Shown here: positions 1 through 6,516 of the stretch, in pieces
Numbering within the stretch: the stretch's first letter is position 1
Layout: each line of letters opens with the position of its first letter
Position numbers and translations under genes: made by a program
Source: JAMWZF01 sp041628615
GTDB taxonomy: Bacteria; Pseudomonadota; Alphaproteobacteria; Rhodobacterales; Rhodobacteraceae
Direction: 5' to 3'
Assembly: GCA_041628615.1 (NCBI GenBank)
Contig: JBFKOW010000119.1
Location: 1-11,414, forward strand
DNA: 11,414 nucleotides
Notes under the pieces: model-generated
Told to the model about the DNA's origin: nothing
Database searches by the model: none
What the model saw: the letters and a program-made list of their open reading frames with translations, nothing else

Positions 1-1158
1 GGCATTGGCCGCCCTGTCGCGCATCAGCGCAATGAACTCGTCGAACAGGTACTGGCAGTCCTGGGGCCCGGGGCTCGCTTCGGGATGACCCTGGAAGCTG
101 AACGCCGGCCGGTCGGTGCGGCGGATGCCCTGGAGCGTGCCGTCGAACAGAGAAGTGTGGGTGACCGTGAGGCAGTTCGGCAACTGCTCGGCGTCCACCG
201 CGAACCCGTGATTCTGACTGGTGACCAGCACCCGCTGGTCGCGAAGGTCCTTCACCGGATGGTTGGCGCCGTGATGGCCGTGGTTCATCTTGACGGTCTT
301 CGCGCCGAGCGCCAGGGCCAGCATCTGGTGGCCGAGGCAGATGCCGAAGACCGGGATGTCGGCCTTGTCCAGCACGTCGCGGATCATCGGCACGGCGTAT
401 TCGCCGGTCGCCGCCGGATCGCCGGGGCCGTTCGAGAGAAACAGCCCCTCCGGTTCGAGGGCCAAGATCTCCTCGGCGCTCGCCGTGGCGGGAAGCACCG
501 TGACGTCGCAGCCGGCGCTCGCCAGGCAGCGCAGGATGTTTCGCTTTGCGCCGTAGTCGACGGCCACCACGCGGCGGCCCGGCGCTTCGCTGCGGCGGTA
601 GCCCTCGGGCCAGGCCCAGCGCATCTGGTCCCAGCGGTAGGACTGCGCACAGGTCACCTGCTTGGCCAGGTCGAGCCCGACGAGGCCGGGAAAGGCGCGC
701 GCGGCGTCGATCAGCGCCTCGATGTCGAACTCGCCCCCCGGGTCGTGCGCCAGCGCCACGTGCGGCGCGCCCTGTTGGCGGATCGCCCGGGTCAGCCGAC
801 GGGTGTCGACGCCGCCGATGCCGATCCGGCCCCGGCCCGCAAGCCAGTCCGACAGCCGGCCGGCGGCGCGCCAGTTCGACGGCTCGGTCGGATCCCACTT
901 GACCACCATGCCCGCCGCATGGGGCTCGGCCGCCTCGTCGTCCTCGGGATTGATCCCGACGTTGCCGACATGCGGGAAGGTGAAAGTGACGATCTGCCCG
1001 GCATAGGACGGATCGGTCATGATCTCCTGGTAGCCGGTCATCGCGGTGTTGAAGCACAGTTCGGCCACCGCCTGCCCGCTGGCGCCGAATCCCTTGCCGT
1101 AGAACAGCGTCCCGTCCGCGAGGGCGAGGCAGGCGGTCGGGCGGGGCTGGTCGGGCAT
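1..1158 (-). CDS. carA: Carbamoyl-phosphate synthase small (glutaminase) subunit, C-terminus cut by window edge
   Basis: CarA hydrolyses glutamine and passes ammonia to the large subunit CarB, which makes carbamoyl phosphate for pyrimidine and arginine synthesis in the cytoplasm. Reading the minus strand from the ATG at 1158-1156 gives 386 open codons up to the edge. The N-terminal small-chain domain (about residues 1-150; FNTAMTGYQEI, DPSYAGQIV) is followed by a class I glutamine amidotransferase domain from about residue 197. The nucleophile is C274 in FGICLGHQ, and H358 and E360 lie in GHPEASPGP, so the triad is intact. The family is usually about 380-390 residues, so only a few residues can be missing. 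The ribosome site is modest (AGGA about 10 nt upstream). A promoter candidate lies at 1205-1233. CarB is not in the window. Identification is secure. Confidence 0.97.
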   Translation of the reverse strand, partial: MPDQPRPTACLALADGTLFYGKGFGASGQAVAELCFNTAMTGYQEIMTDPSYAGQIVTFTFPHVGNVGINPEDDEAAEPHAAGMVVKWDPTEPSNWRAAGRLSDWLAGRGRIGIGGVDTRRLTRAIRQQGAPHVALAHDPGGEFDIEALIDAARAFPGLVGLDLAKQVTCAQSYRWDQMRWAWPEGYRRSEAPGRRVVAVDYGAKRNILRCLASAGCDVTVLPATASAEEILALEPEGLFLSNGPGDPAATGEYAVPMIRDVLDKADIPVFGICLGHQMLALALGAKTVKMNHGHHGANHPVKDLRDQRVLVTSQNHGFAVDAEQLPNCLTVTHTSLFDGTLQGIRRTDRPAFSFQGHPEASPGPQDCQYLFDEFIALMRDRAANA

Positions 1159-1204
1159 GATGTCGTGTCCTGCTGGAATCCGGGCGCGGGCGGCAAACGG
1201 CTGT

Positions 1205-1233
1205 TCTCTAGGGGCTGGGGCCGGGGCGGTCAA
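1205..1233 (-). promoter_or_regulatory. Sigma70-like promoter candidate for carA
   Basis: On the minus strand, TTGACC (1233-1228) and TAGAGA (1210-1205) are separated by exactly 17 nt. The -35 matches the consensus at 5 of 6 positions and the -10 at 3 of 6. Transcription would begin near 1198, giving a leader of about 40 nt before the carA ATG. This was read by eye, with no experimental support. Confidence 0.5.
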
Positions 1234-1303
1234 GCGCCGGTGCGGCCCCGGTGCGCCCCCGGCAACCCCCCGGCACGCCGCGCGTGGCGACCGACGGTCC
1301 CGG

Positions 1304-1333
1304 TTGTCAGCCCCGGCCCGGTTGCGCTAGAGA
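1304..1333 (+). promoter_or_regulatory. Sigma70-like promoter candidate for the YqeY-domain gene
   Basis: TTGTCA (1304-1309; 5 of 6 to the -35 consensus) and TAGAGA (1328-1333) are separated by 18 nt. The predicted start near 1340 leaves a leader of about 43 nt before the ATG at 1383. The -10 hexamer is the same as in the divergent carA promoter candidate. Confidence 0.45.
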
Positions 1334-1382
1334 AGCCGCCTGTGGCGCGGGACCGCCACGCGGGAGAGGACGCAGAAGCGCG

Positions 1383-1841
1383 ATGGACATTCGCACCCGG
1401 ATCAGCGCCGCGTTGAAGGACGCGATGAAATCGAAGGATGCCGCCCGGTTGTCGACCCTGCGGCTCATCAATGCCGCGATCAAGGACCGCGACATCGAGG
1501 CCCGAGGCGAGAGCGGCGAGGCCGGCGTCAGCGACGAGATCGTCATCGGCATCCTCGCCAAGATGGTCAAGCAGCGGCAGGAAAGCGCCCGCGCCTACGA
1601 GGAGGGCGGCCGGCTCGACCTCGCCGAGCGGGAGCAGGCCGAGGTCGGCGTGATCTCGGAATTCCTGCCGCGGCAGCTCTCGGATGACGAGACCGCGGCC
1701 GCCATCGATGGCGCCATCACCGAGACCGGCGCCGCCTCGATCCGCGACATGGGCAAGGTGATGGGCGTGCTGAAGACCAGATACCAGGGCCAGATGGACT
1801 TTGCCCAGGTCGGTCCGATGGTGAAGGACCGGCTGGGCTAG
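1383..1841 (+). CDS. GatB/YqeY domain-containing protein
   Basis: This is a 152-residue soluble protein matching the stand-alone GatB/YqeY family, whose fold resembles the tail domain of the tRNA-dependent amidotransferase subunit GatB. It starts with MDIRTRISAALKDAMKSKD and has the family hallmarks RLSTLRLINAAIKD (about 22-35), a central EAEVGVISEFLP-like segment seen here as EQAEVGVISEFLPRQLS (84-100), and a C-terminal DMGKVMGVLKTRY (122-134). Family members are thought to act near tRNA charging, but the role of the free-standing form is not settled. The ATG at 1383 is chosen because the family begins there; GGAGAGGA lies at 1363-1370 and a closer AGAAG at 1374-1378. An in-frame extension upstream to 1251 is GC-rich and unlike the family. 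The gene diverges from carA, an arrangement I recall from related genomes. Confidence 0.92.
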   Translation: MDIRTRISAALKDAMKSKDAARLSTLRLINAAIKDRDIEARGESGEAGVSDEIVIGILAKMVKQRQESARAYEEGGRLDLAEREQAEVGVISEFLPRQLSDDETAAAIDGAITETGAASIRDMGKVMGVLKTRYQGQMDFAQVGPMVKDRLG

Positions 1842-1915
1842 GGCTTGCGGTCGGCTCGCCGGATGCCTGGTCAGGGACCGCGCGGTCACGGTCGGCGGCA
1901 GGACGGCGGCGCCAG

Positions 1916-1935
1916 GGCGGAACCCTAGGTCCGCC
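1916..1935 (+). terminator. Possible terminator hairpin after the YqeY-domain gene
   Basis: GGCGGA (1916-1921) pairs with TCCGCC (1930-1935). With one bulged A the stem can extend to eight pairs around a three-base loop. A short GGTTT follows. There is no real T tract, so termination is uncertain. It lies in the 172-nt gap between two convergent genes, where I see no gene. Confidence 0.3.
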
Positions 1936-2013
1936 GGTTTCCGCGCCTTCCAGGGGAAGCCGGGGCTCCGGACGATCCGGGGCCGTGGCACGCGCGTGGA
2001 CTTGCCGGGTCCG

Positions 2014-2520
2014 TCAGCTTGCCGGCTCTTGCGCCGCGCGCAGCCGTTCGGTCAGGTCGCCGTGCAGCGCGCGCCGCTCGTCCTCCGTGAGGAAAGCGCC
2101 CAGTTCGACCTCGCGGCCGTTGCCCCTGAGCGTCAGGTAGTTCTCCACCGGGCCGCCGGTCGCGTGCAGGGTGAGCGAGACCCAGAACGGGTTCGCCTCC
2201 CAGCTCTGCCGCGGACCGCGCGGGTTGTGCCGGTCGAGCGTCACCCGGTCCGGCCAGAGCCGCAGTTCCTCGACGATCTCGGCGTCCCGGTAGCTGCGGT
2301 TCAGCGCGATCCAGACCCCGCCGACGGCGATGACGAAGAACGGCAGCAGCCCCCAGAGGATCGGCGAGCCCACCACCACGACCAGCGGCAGCGCGATCAG
2401 CGCGGCGGTGGCGCCGAGAAACCACGCCATGCCGCGCCGGCGCAGGGACCGGTAGGGCCAGAGATGCACCTCGGCGCGGGGCGCGTCGGGGCCTTCGGGG
2501 GTGATCCATTCGTAGGGCAT
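2014..2520 (-). CDS. DUF2244 domain-containing membrane protein
   Basis: A 168-residue protein of the DUF2244 family, common in alphaproteobacteria and of unknown function. A short hydrophilic N-terminus with WPYRSL (21-26) is followed by two membrane segments at about residues 31-51 and 54-73. The cytoplasmic-type C-terminal half includes NRSYRDAEIVEELRLWPDRV (74-93) and NPFWVSLTLH (110-119), both typical of the family. The ATG at 2520 is chosen over the longer frame to 2583 because the family begins with MPYEW-like sequence; the ribosome site is weak (GGAA about 9 nt upstream). It is 120 nt downstream of ctaD on the same strand, with a strong hairpin between, so it may depend on read-through or its own promoter. 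The neighbourhood hints at a respiratory or membrane role, but this is only association. Confidence 0.9.
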   Translation of the reverse strand: MPYEWITPEGPDAPRAEVHLWPYRSLRRRGMAWFLGATAALIALPLVVVVGSPILWGLLPFFVIAVGGVWIALNRSYRDAEIVEELRLWPDRVTLDRHNPRGPRQSWEANPFWVSLTLHATGGPVENYLTLRGNGREVELGAFLTEDERRALHGDLTERLRAAQEPAS

Positions 2521-2583
2521 CGGGCGAGGTTCCGACGGGCTGTGCGGGCGGCGGCTGTGGCTGTGCGGCGGCCGCAAATGCAA

Positions 2584-2614
2584 GCGGCCCCGGGGCGTGT
2601 CGCGCCGGGGCCGC
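2584..2614 (-). terminator. Strong hairpin downstream of ctaD (probable terminator)
   Basis: GCGGCCCCGG (2584-2593) and CCGGGGCCGC (2605-2614) form a perfect 10-bp GC stem around an 11-nt loop. It starts 27 nt after the ctaD stop codon. In the ctaD direction the stem is followed by TTGCATTTG, a weak T-rich stretch. It is either an intrinsic terminator or a 3' stabilising hairpin that lowers expression of the DUF2244 gene. Confidence 0.6.
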
Positions 2615-2640
2615 CTTGGTGGTGTCTGCGGGTCCCCGCC

Positions 2641-4314
2641 CTAGTGGGCCGGCGACTTGTCCCACTCCTCGCGCTTCGGCAGCGTCTCGAAGGTGTGCTC
2701 CGGCGGCGGCGAGGGCAGGGTCCATTCCAGCGTGTCGGCCCACTCGTTCCACGGATTCGGCTCGGTTGCGTTCTTCGGCGCCAGCAGGGTCCGGAACAGG
2801 ATCACGATGAAGAACAGGAACGACGCGAAGGCGATGAAGGCGCCGATCGACGAGATCAGGTTCCAGTAGGCGAAGGCCTCCGGGTAGTCGATGTAGCGCC
2901 GGGGCATCCCCTGCCGCCCGAGGAAGTGCTGCGGGAAGAAGGTCACGTTGGCGCCGATGAACATGGTCCAGAAGTGCACCTTGCCGGCCCATTCCGGGAT
3001 CATCCGGCCCGACATCTTGGGCAGGTAGAAGTAGATCCCGGCGAAGATGCCGAACACCGCGCCGAGGCTCATCACGTAGTGGAAGTGGGCCACGACGTAG
3101 TAGGTGTCATGGTAGGCCCGGTCCACCGCGGCCTGGCTCAGCACGATGCCGGTCACGCCGCCCACGGTGAACAGGAACAGGAAGCCGAAGGCCCAGAGCA
3201 TCGGCGTCTTGAACTCGACCGACCCGCCCCACATCGTCGCGATCCACGAGAAGATCTTCACCCCGGTCGGAACCGCGATGACCATCGTGGCCAGCATGAA
3301 GTAGGACTGCTGGGTCAGCGACATGCCGACGGTGTACATGTGGTGCGCCCAGACGACGAAGCCCAGCACCCCGATCGCCACCATGGCGTAGACCATCGGC
3401 AGGTAGCCGAAGACCGGCTTCTTCGAGAAGGTCGCCACGACGTGGCTGATGATCCCGAAGGCGGGGATGACGATGATGTAGACCTCGGGGTGCCCGAAGA
3501 ACCACAGGATGTGCTGGTAGAGCACCGGGTCGCCGCCGCCCGCCGGGTCGAAGAAGGTGGTCCCGAAGTTGCGGTCCATCAGCAGCATGGTGATCGCGCC
3601 GGCCAGCACCGGCAGGGCCAGAAGGATCAGCCAGGCGGTGACGAAGATCGACCACGAGAACAGCGGCACCTTGTGCAGGGTCATGCCCGGCGCCCGCATG
3701 TTCAGGAAGGTGGTGATCATGTTGATCGCGCCGAGGATCGACGAGGCGCCGGAAACGTGGACCGCGAAGATCGCGAGGTCCATCGAGATCCCGGCCTCGC
3801 GGGTCGACAGCGGCGGGTAGAGCACCCAGCCGACGCCCGAGCCGAGCTGGCCGTTGCCGCCCGGCGACAGCATCGAGGCGACGCCCAGCGAGGTGCCGGT
3901 GACGTAGAGCCAGAAGCTGAGGTTGTTCATCCGCGGGAAGGCCATGTCCGGCGCGCCGATCTGCAGCGGCATGAAGTAGTTGCCGAAGCCCCCGAACAGC
4001 GCCGGGATCACCACGAAGAACATCATCAGGACGCCGTGATAGGTGATCAGGACGTTCCAGAGATGGCCGTTCGGCGTGCAGTCCTCCGACGCGGCGGCAA
4101 AGAACCGGGCCCCTTCGGCGCACATGTACTGCACGCCCGGGTGCATCAGTTCCATCCGCATGTAGATCGTGAAGGCCACCGCGATGAAGCCGACGAAGCC
4201 CGAAACGAACAGGTAGAGGATGCCGATGTCCTTGTGGTTGGTGGACATGAACCAGCGGGTGAAGAATCCGCGCGTGTCTTCGTGCTCGTGGCCGTGAACG
4301 GCTGCGTCTGCCAT
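2641..4314 (-). CDS. ctaD: Cytochrome c oxidase subunit I, aa3 type
   Basis: The catalytic subunit of the aa3 haem-copper oxidase, an inner-membrane enzyme that reduces O2 to water with electrons from cytochrome c and pumps protons. The 557 residues cover the usual 12 membrane helices. Family ligands are all in place: H93 and H412 (haem a), H410 (haem a3), and H275, H324 and H325 (CuB), with the H275-Y279 pair in GHPEVY. D-channel D123 (APDMAFPRMNN), E277 and K-channel K353 are present, so this is a canonical A-type proton-pumping enzyme. Its numbering runs nine behind the well-studied Rhodobacter sphaeroides protein. The ATG at 4314 has GGGAG at 4326-4322 with 7-nt spacing. Subunits II and III and the assembly genes are not in the window, which is usual for lone ctaD loci in this group. 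A promoter candidate and leader hairpin lie upstream. Confidence 0.98.
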   Translation of the reverse strand: MADAAVHGHEHEDTRGFFTRWFMSTNHKDIGILYLFVSGFVGFIAVAFTIYMRMELMHPGVQYMCAEGARFFAAASEDCTPNGHLWNVLITYHGVLMMFFVVIPALFGGFGNYFMPLQIGAPDMAFPRMNNLSFWLYVTGTSLGVASMLSPGGNGQLGSGVGWVLYPPLSTREAGISMDLAIFAVHVSGASSILGAINMITTFLNMRAPGMTLHKVPLFSWSIFVTAWLILLALPVLAGAITMLLMDRNFGTTFFDPAGGGDPVLYQHILWFFGHPEVYIIVIPAFGIISHVVATFSKKPVFGYLPMVYAMVAIGVLGFVVWAHHMYTVGMSLTQQSYFMLATMVIAVPTGVKIFSWIATMWGGSVEFKTPMLWAFGFLFLFTVGGVTGIVLSQAAVDRAYHDTYYVVAHFHYVMSLGAVFGIFAGIYFYLPKMSGRMIPEWAGKVHFWTMFIGANVTFFPQHFLGRQGMPRRYIDYPEAFAYWNLISSIGAFIAFASFLFFIVILFRTLLAPKNATEPNPWNEWADTLEWTLPSPPPEHTFETLPKREEWDKSPAH

Positions 4315-4344
4315 TGGGGCGCTCCCGGTTTGCGATCATGTTGG

Positions 4345-4364
4345 GGCGCGGGACTCCCCGCGCC
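4345..4364 (-). promoter_or_regulatory. Perfect stem-loop in the ctaD leader
   Basis: GGCGCGGG (4345-4352) pairs fully with CCCGCGCC (4357-4364) around a four-base loop. If the promoter at 4379-4407 is used, the stem begins within about ten bases of the transcript's 5' end and ends about 20 nt before the ribosome site (4322-4326). A 5' stem like this can stabilise mRNA or affect translation; neither is shown here. Confidence 0.45.
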
Positions 4365-4378
4365 AGACCTTTTGAGAG

Positions 4379-4407
4379 GTTCTAGTGCCGGCGCATGGAG
4401 GGAGCAA
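4379..4407 (-). promoter_or_regulatory. Sigma70-like promoter candidate for ctaD
   Basis: On the minus strand, TTGCTC (4407-4402) and TAGAAC (4384-4379) are exactly 17 nt apart, each matching the consensus at 4 of 6 positions. The start would be near 4372, leaving a leader of about 58 nt. It sits in the 296-nt gap shared with the divergent VPLPA-CTERM gene. Confidence 0.45.
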
Positions 4408-4610
4408 CCGCCGCTTGCGGAGAATCGCATGGGCAAAATGGCGCAGCGGGTCGGTCCGGCCCGATTTCTTCCTGCCCGCCGCCGCGCGGCCCGTCCTTGC
4501 GCTGAATCAACCCCGGACGCCGCCGGACGGGCGGCGCAATCCAACGATTATGTTGACGAACCGCCCCGCGCGGCGCAGTCTTGACGGGTGGTATTGCGGG
4601 GGAGGGGAAA

Positions 4611-5405
4611 ATGACCAGATGGACCGCCGCGGCGGCTGCCGCGATCGCGTGCCTCGGACTGGCCGCGCCGGCCGGTGCGGCGACCGTGGTGCTCTATGAC
4701 CAGGATTTCGAGACGCCGAACGATCCGCCCGATTTCGACAATGGCGCGGGCAGCGGCTACAGGGACCTGTCGCAGCAGCAGGTAAACGACCTTTACGGCA
4801 GCCAGCCGGCGGGATTCACCTTCGCCCAGGACTGGACTGTCGAGACGATGCTGCTGACCGGGACGCAGGCCTTCGGGACCGGCTATTCCGACCCGTCCGG
4901 CATCGGCGGCGACTATGCCGTCGGGATGCTGTCGAACGTTCAGAACGACCTGCTCGGGCTGTCCTTCGACGCCGGGGCGTTCCCGTTCTTCAACTTCCGG
5001 CTCGACGTCTCGAGCATGGGGCTGGATGGCCCGGGCGGACCCTTCACCAACGCTTCGCTGGTGCCGAAATTCCGCTTCACGCTTTACGACAACCCGACCG
5101 GCGCGACCGGTCTGTTCGGGAACGGCACGGTGCTGGACACCGCCGACCTGACCGGCACCGCCTCGGCAATCGACACGACGGACTGGACCTCGGGCCAGTT
5201 CGCCTTCGACCTGTCGAACGCGACCAACGGCAAGGTGACGCTGCAGATCGACCTGCTGGAAGGCGGCTACGCGATCTTCGACAATTTCAGGATCACCGCC
5301 TCGGACGAACAGGGCGGCGGGCTCGATCCGGTGCCGCTACCGGCCGGATTGCCGCTGCTGCTCGCCGGGCTGGGCGCAATCGCGCTGCTGCGCCGCCGCG
5401 GCTGA
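4611..5405 (+). CDS. VPLPA-CTERM sorting domain-containing exported protein
   Basis: A 264-residue secreted protein with a sorting tail. The signal peptide is residues 1 to about 24 (MTRW, then an alanine-rich core ending AGA-A). The mature part is acidic and beta-rich (DFETPNDPPDFDNG, DNFRITAS), resembling extracellular PEP-CTERM-class proteins. The tail is the VPLPA motif (241-245), a hydrophobic helix (246-260) and RRR (261-263), the signal processed by an exosortase (XrtD type) in Rhodobacterales. The body matches no enzyme I recognise. The ATG at 4611 follows GGAGG at 4601-4605 with 5-nt spacing, and a signal peptide begins there; the upstream in-frame TTG at 4581 would add a non-signal leader. 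The last 69 bp overlap the end of lipB on the other strand. No exosortase gene is in the window. Confidence 0.9.
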   Translation: MTRWTAAAAAAIACLGLAAPAGAATVVLYDQDFETPNDPPDFDNGAGSGYRDLSQQQVNDLYGSQPAGFTFAQDWTVETMLLTGTQAFGTGYSDPSGIGGDYAVGMLSNVQNDLLGLSFDAGAFPFFNFRLDVSSMGLDGPGGPFTNASLVPKFRFTLYDNPTGATGLFGNGTVLDTADLTGTASAIDTTDWTSGQFAFDLSNATNGKVTLQIDLLEGGYAIFDNFRITASDEQGGGLDPVPLPAGLPLLLAGLGAIALLRRRG

Positions 5406-6059
5406 CGGGTCGCTGCCCATCACCGCGCCGAAGCTCCGGCGGAGGGCGACGTCGACATCGGCCATGCTGACCGGCAGGCCGAGGTCGACAAGGCTGGTGA
5501 CCCCGTGGCCGGTGATGCCGCAGGGCACGATGCCGCCGAAATGGCCGAGGTCCGGGTCCACGTTGATGCTGATGCCGTGGTAGCTCACCCAGCGGCGCAG
5601 GCGGATGCCGATGGCGGCGATCTTGTCCTCGCGCGGGCTGCCGTCGGGCAGGGGAGGCTTGTCGGGCCGGGCGATCCAGACCCCGACGCGGCCGGGCCGG
5701 ATCTCGCCGGTCAGGCCGAATTCGGCCAGGGTCGCGATCACCCAGCGTTCGAGATCGCGCACGAAGCAGCGCACGTCGCGGCCCCGCGCCGCCACGTCGA
5801 GCATGACATAGACCACCCGCTGGCCGGGGCCGTGATAGGTGTACTGCCCGCCGCGCCGGGTCTCGAACACCGGGAACCGGTCCGGGTCGGTCAGGTCGGC
5901 GGGCCTGGCCGAGGTCCCGGCGGTGTAGAGCGGCGGATGCTCGACCAGCCAGACGCATTCCGCCGCGGTGCCGTCGCGGATCGCCGCCGCGCGGGTCTCC
6001 ATCCAGGCCTCCGCCGCGCGATAGTCGGTCGGGCCGTCCGTCGTGATCCATTCCACCAT
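5337..6059 (-). CDS. lipB: Lipoyl(octanoyl) transferase LipB
   Basis: LipB moves octanoyl groups from acyl carrier protein to lipoyl domains of enzymes such as pyruvate dehydrogenase, the first step of endogenous lipoate synthesis (LipA then adds sulfur). The 240 residues contain VEHPPLYTAGTS (39-50), RGGQYTYHGPGQ (69-80), the catalytic lysine K146 in DKIAAIGIR, HGISINV (161-167) and the nucleophile C180 in IVPCGITGHGVTSL. Both catalytic residues are present. The start at 6059 (MVEWITTDGP) fits the family; the frame stays open upstream to 6251 but that runs into the tRNA gene. I see no Shine-Dalgarno sequence before this ATG (see the promoter at 6066-6094). The last 22 residues, rich in Q, R and A, lie antisense to the VPLPA tail and exceed the usual family end. 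Confidence 0.95.
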   Translation of the reverse strand: MVEWITTDGPTDYRAAEAWMETRAAAIRDGTAAECVWLVEHPPLYTAGTSARPADLTDPDRFPVFETRRGGQYTYHGPGQRVVYVMLDVAARGRDVRCFVRDLERWVIATLAEFGLTGEIRPGRVGVWIARPDKPPLPDGSPREDKIAAIGIRLRRWVSYHGISINVDPDLGHFGGIVPCGITGHGVTSLVDLGLPVSMADVDVALRRSFGAVMGSDPSAAAAQQRDCAQPGEQQRQSGR

Positions 6060-6065
6060 GCGCGC

Positions 6066-6094
6066 GATATGCGCCCTCGCCGCCGGATTGTCAC
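6066..6094 (-). promoter_or_regulatory. Promoter candidate for lipB, placed for a leaderless mRNA
   Basis: On the minus strand, GTGACA (6094-6089; 5 of 6) and CATATC (6071-6066; 3 of 6) are 17 nt apart. The expected start, about 7 nt past the -10, falls at or next to the lipB ATG (6059). Since no ribosome site precedes that ATG, a leaderless transcript is plausible but untested. Confidence 0.35.
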
Positions 6095-6114
6095 GCCCGC
6101 GCGCGAATTTGACC

Positions 6115-6143
6115 TTGAGGTGGCCGGGGCGCTTCGCTATGAG
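6115..6143 (+). promoter_or_regulatory. Promoter candidate for the tRNA-Leu gene
   Basis: TTGAGG (6115-6120) and TATGAG (6138-6143) are exactly 17 nt apart, each 4 of 6 to the consensus. Transcription would start near 6150, about 14 nt before the mature tRNA 5' end at 6164. The overlapping TTGACC at 6109-6114 is a better -35 by sequence but spaced too far (23 nt). Confidence 0.45.
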
Positions 6144-6163
6144 GCCGCTCACCAAGTCATGAT

Positions 6164-6250
6164 GCGGTCGTGGCGGAATTGGTAGACGCGCAGCGTTGAG
6201 GTCGCTGTGGGGTAACTCCCGTGGAAGTTCGAGTCTTCTCGACCGCACCA
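6164..6250 (+). tRNA. tRNA-Leu (anticodon GAG)
   Basis: An 87-nt class II tRNA with encoded CCA. The acceptor arms GCGGTCG (6164-6170) and CGACCGC (6240-6246) pair fully; the discriminator is A (6247) and CCA is 6248-6250. The anticodon stem CAGCG/CGCTG (6191-6195, 6203-6207) holds the loop TTGAGGT, giving anticodon GAG at 6198-6200, which reads CUC and CUU. A long variable arm (GGGG TAA CTCCC region) and a T arm with loop TTCGAGT confirm a leucine tRNA. It is a single gene, divergent from lipB. CUC is a frequent leucine codon in this GC-rich sequence. Confidence 0.96.
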
Positions 6251-6279
6251 TCTTTCCCTTCCTGACGTCTCGACGGGCT

Positions 6280-6325
6280 GTGCCGGCAGGGCCGGACCGG
6301 GCCCGATGGGACGGGCGGCCGGCAC
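6280..6325 (+). terminator. Imperfect long hairpin downstream of tRNA-Leu
   Basis: GTGCCGGC (6280-6287) pairs with GCCGGCAC (6318-6325), and GCCCG (6301-6305) with CGGGC (6312-6316) forms a nested inner stem. TTCTGCC follows. This could end the tRNA transcript, though the T run is poor. Otherwise I see no gene in 6251-6516. Confidence 0.35.
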
Positions 6326-6516
6326 TTCTGCCAGCGGCGTTGTCTGTGCCCCTGCCGCATCCCGGCCGGGCCGCCTCACCGTCCTTGCCGTCACTCGATC
6401 CGGCGTCCCGCCACGCCCTGCACAGAAAACCTAGTTGCGTCGAGGGGTCGGCTTTGGTTTGCTAACCGTCGGAGAAGCGGCCGGGGGACAGGCCGCACCG
6501 CACAGGGGAGTGTCAC

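Noticed and set aside
85..1416. 443-codon plus-strand open frame opposite carA
   Set aside because: The minus strand encodes an unmistakable CarA with an intact catalytic triad; the plus frame has no recognisable motif and runs into the YqeY gene in another frame.
1876..1887. 12-bp palindrome GACCGCGCGGTC in the gap after the YqeY gene
   Set aside because: Short, GC-only palindromes are expected by chance at this base composition, and it has no loop or T tract.
4345..4371. The GC hairpin at 4345-4364 as a plus-strand terminator (CTTTT follows a few bases later)
   Set aside because: No plus-strand gene ends upstream of it, and the T run is separated from the stem by several bases. A ctaD leader element fits better.
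4553..4581. TTGACG with a 17-nt spacer to CAGTCT as a promoter for the VPLPA-CTERM gene
   Set aside because: The -35 is good, but the -10 matches the consensus at only two positions, so I do not list it. No better candidate was seen.
1996..4584. 862-codon open frame on the plus strand across ctaD and the DUF2244 gene
   Set aside because: It lies antisense to two clear genes. Its translation is low-complexity (R, H, E, D, G, Q-rich) with no family motif, which is what a GC-rich reverse frame produces.
6149..6394. Short minus-strand open frames crossing the tRNA-Leu gene
   Set aside because: They read the tRNA in reverse; the complete cloverleaf with CCA explains the sequence.
6435..6464. TTGCGT with an 18-nt spacer to TTGCTA upstream of the ATPase gene
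   Set aside because: Both hexamers match poorly. The AT-richer stretch suggests a promoter may be nearby, but I cannot place it.
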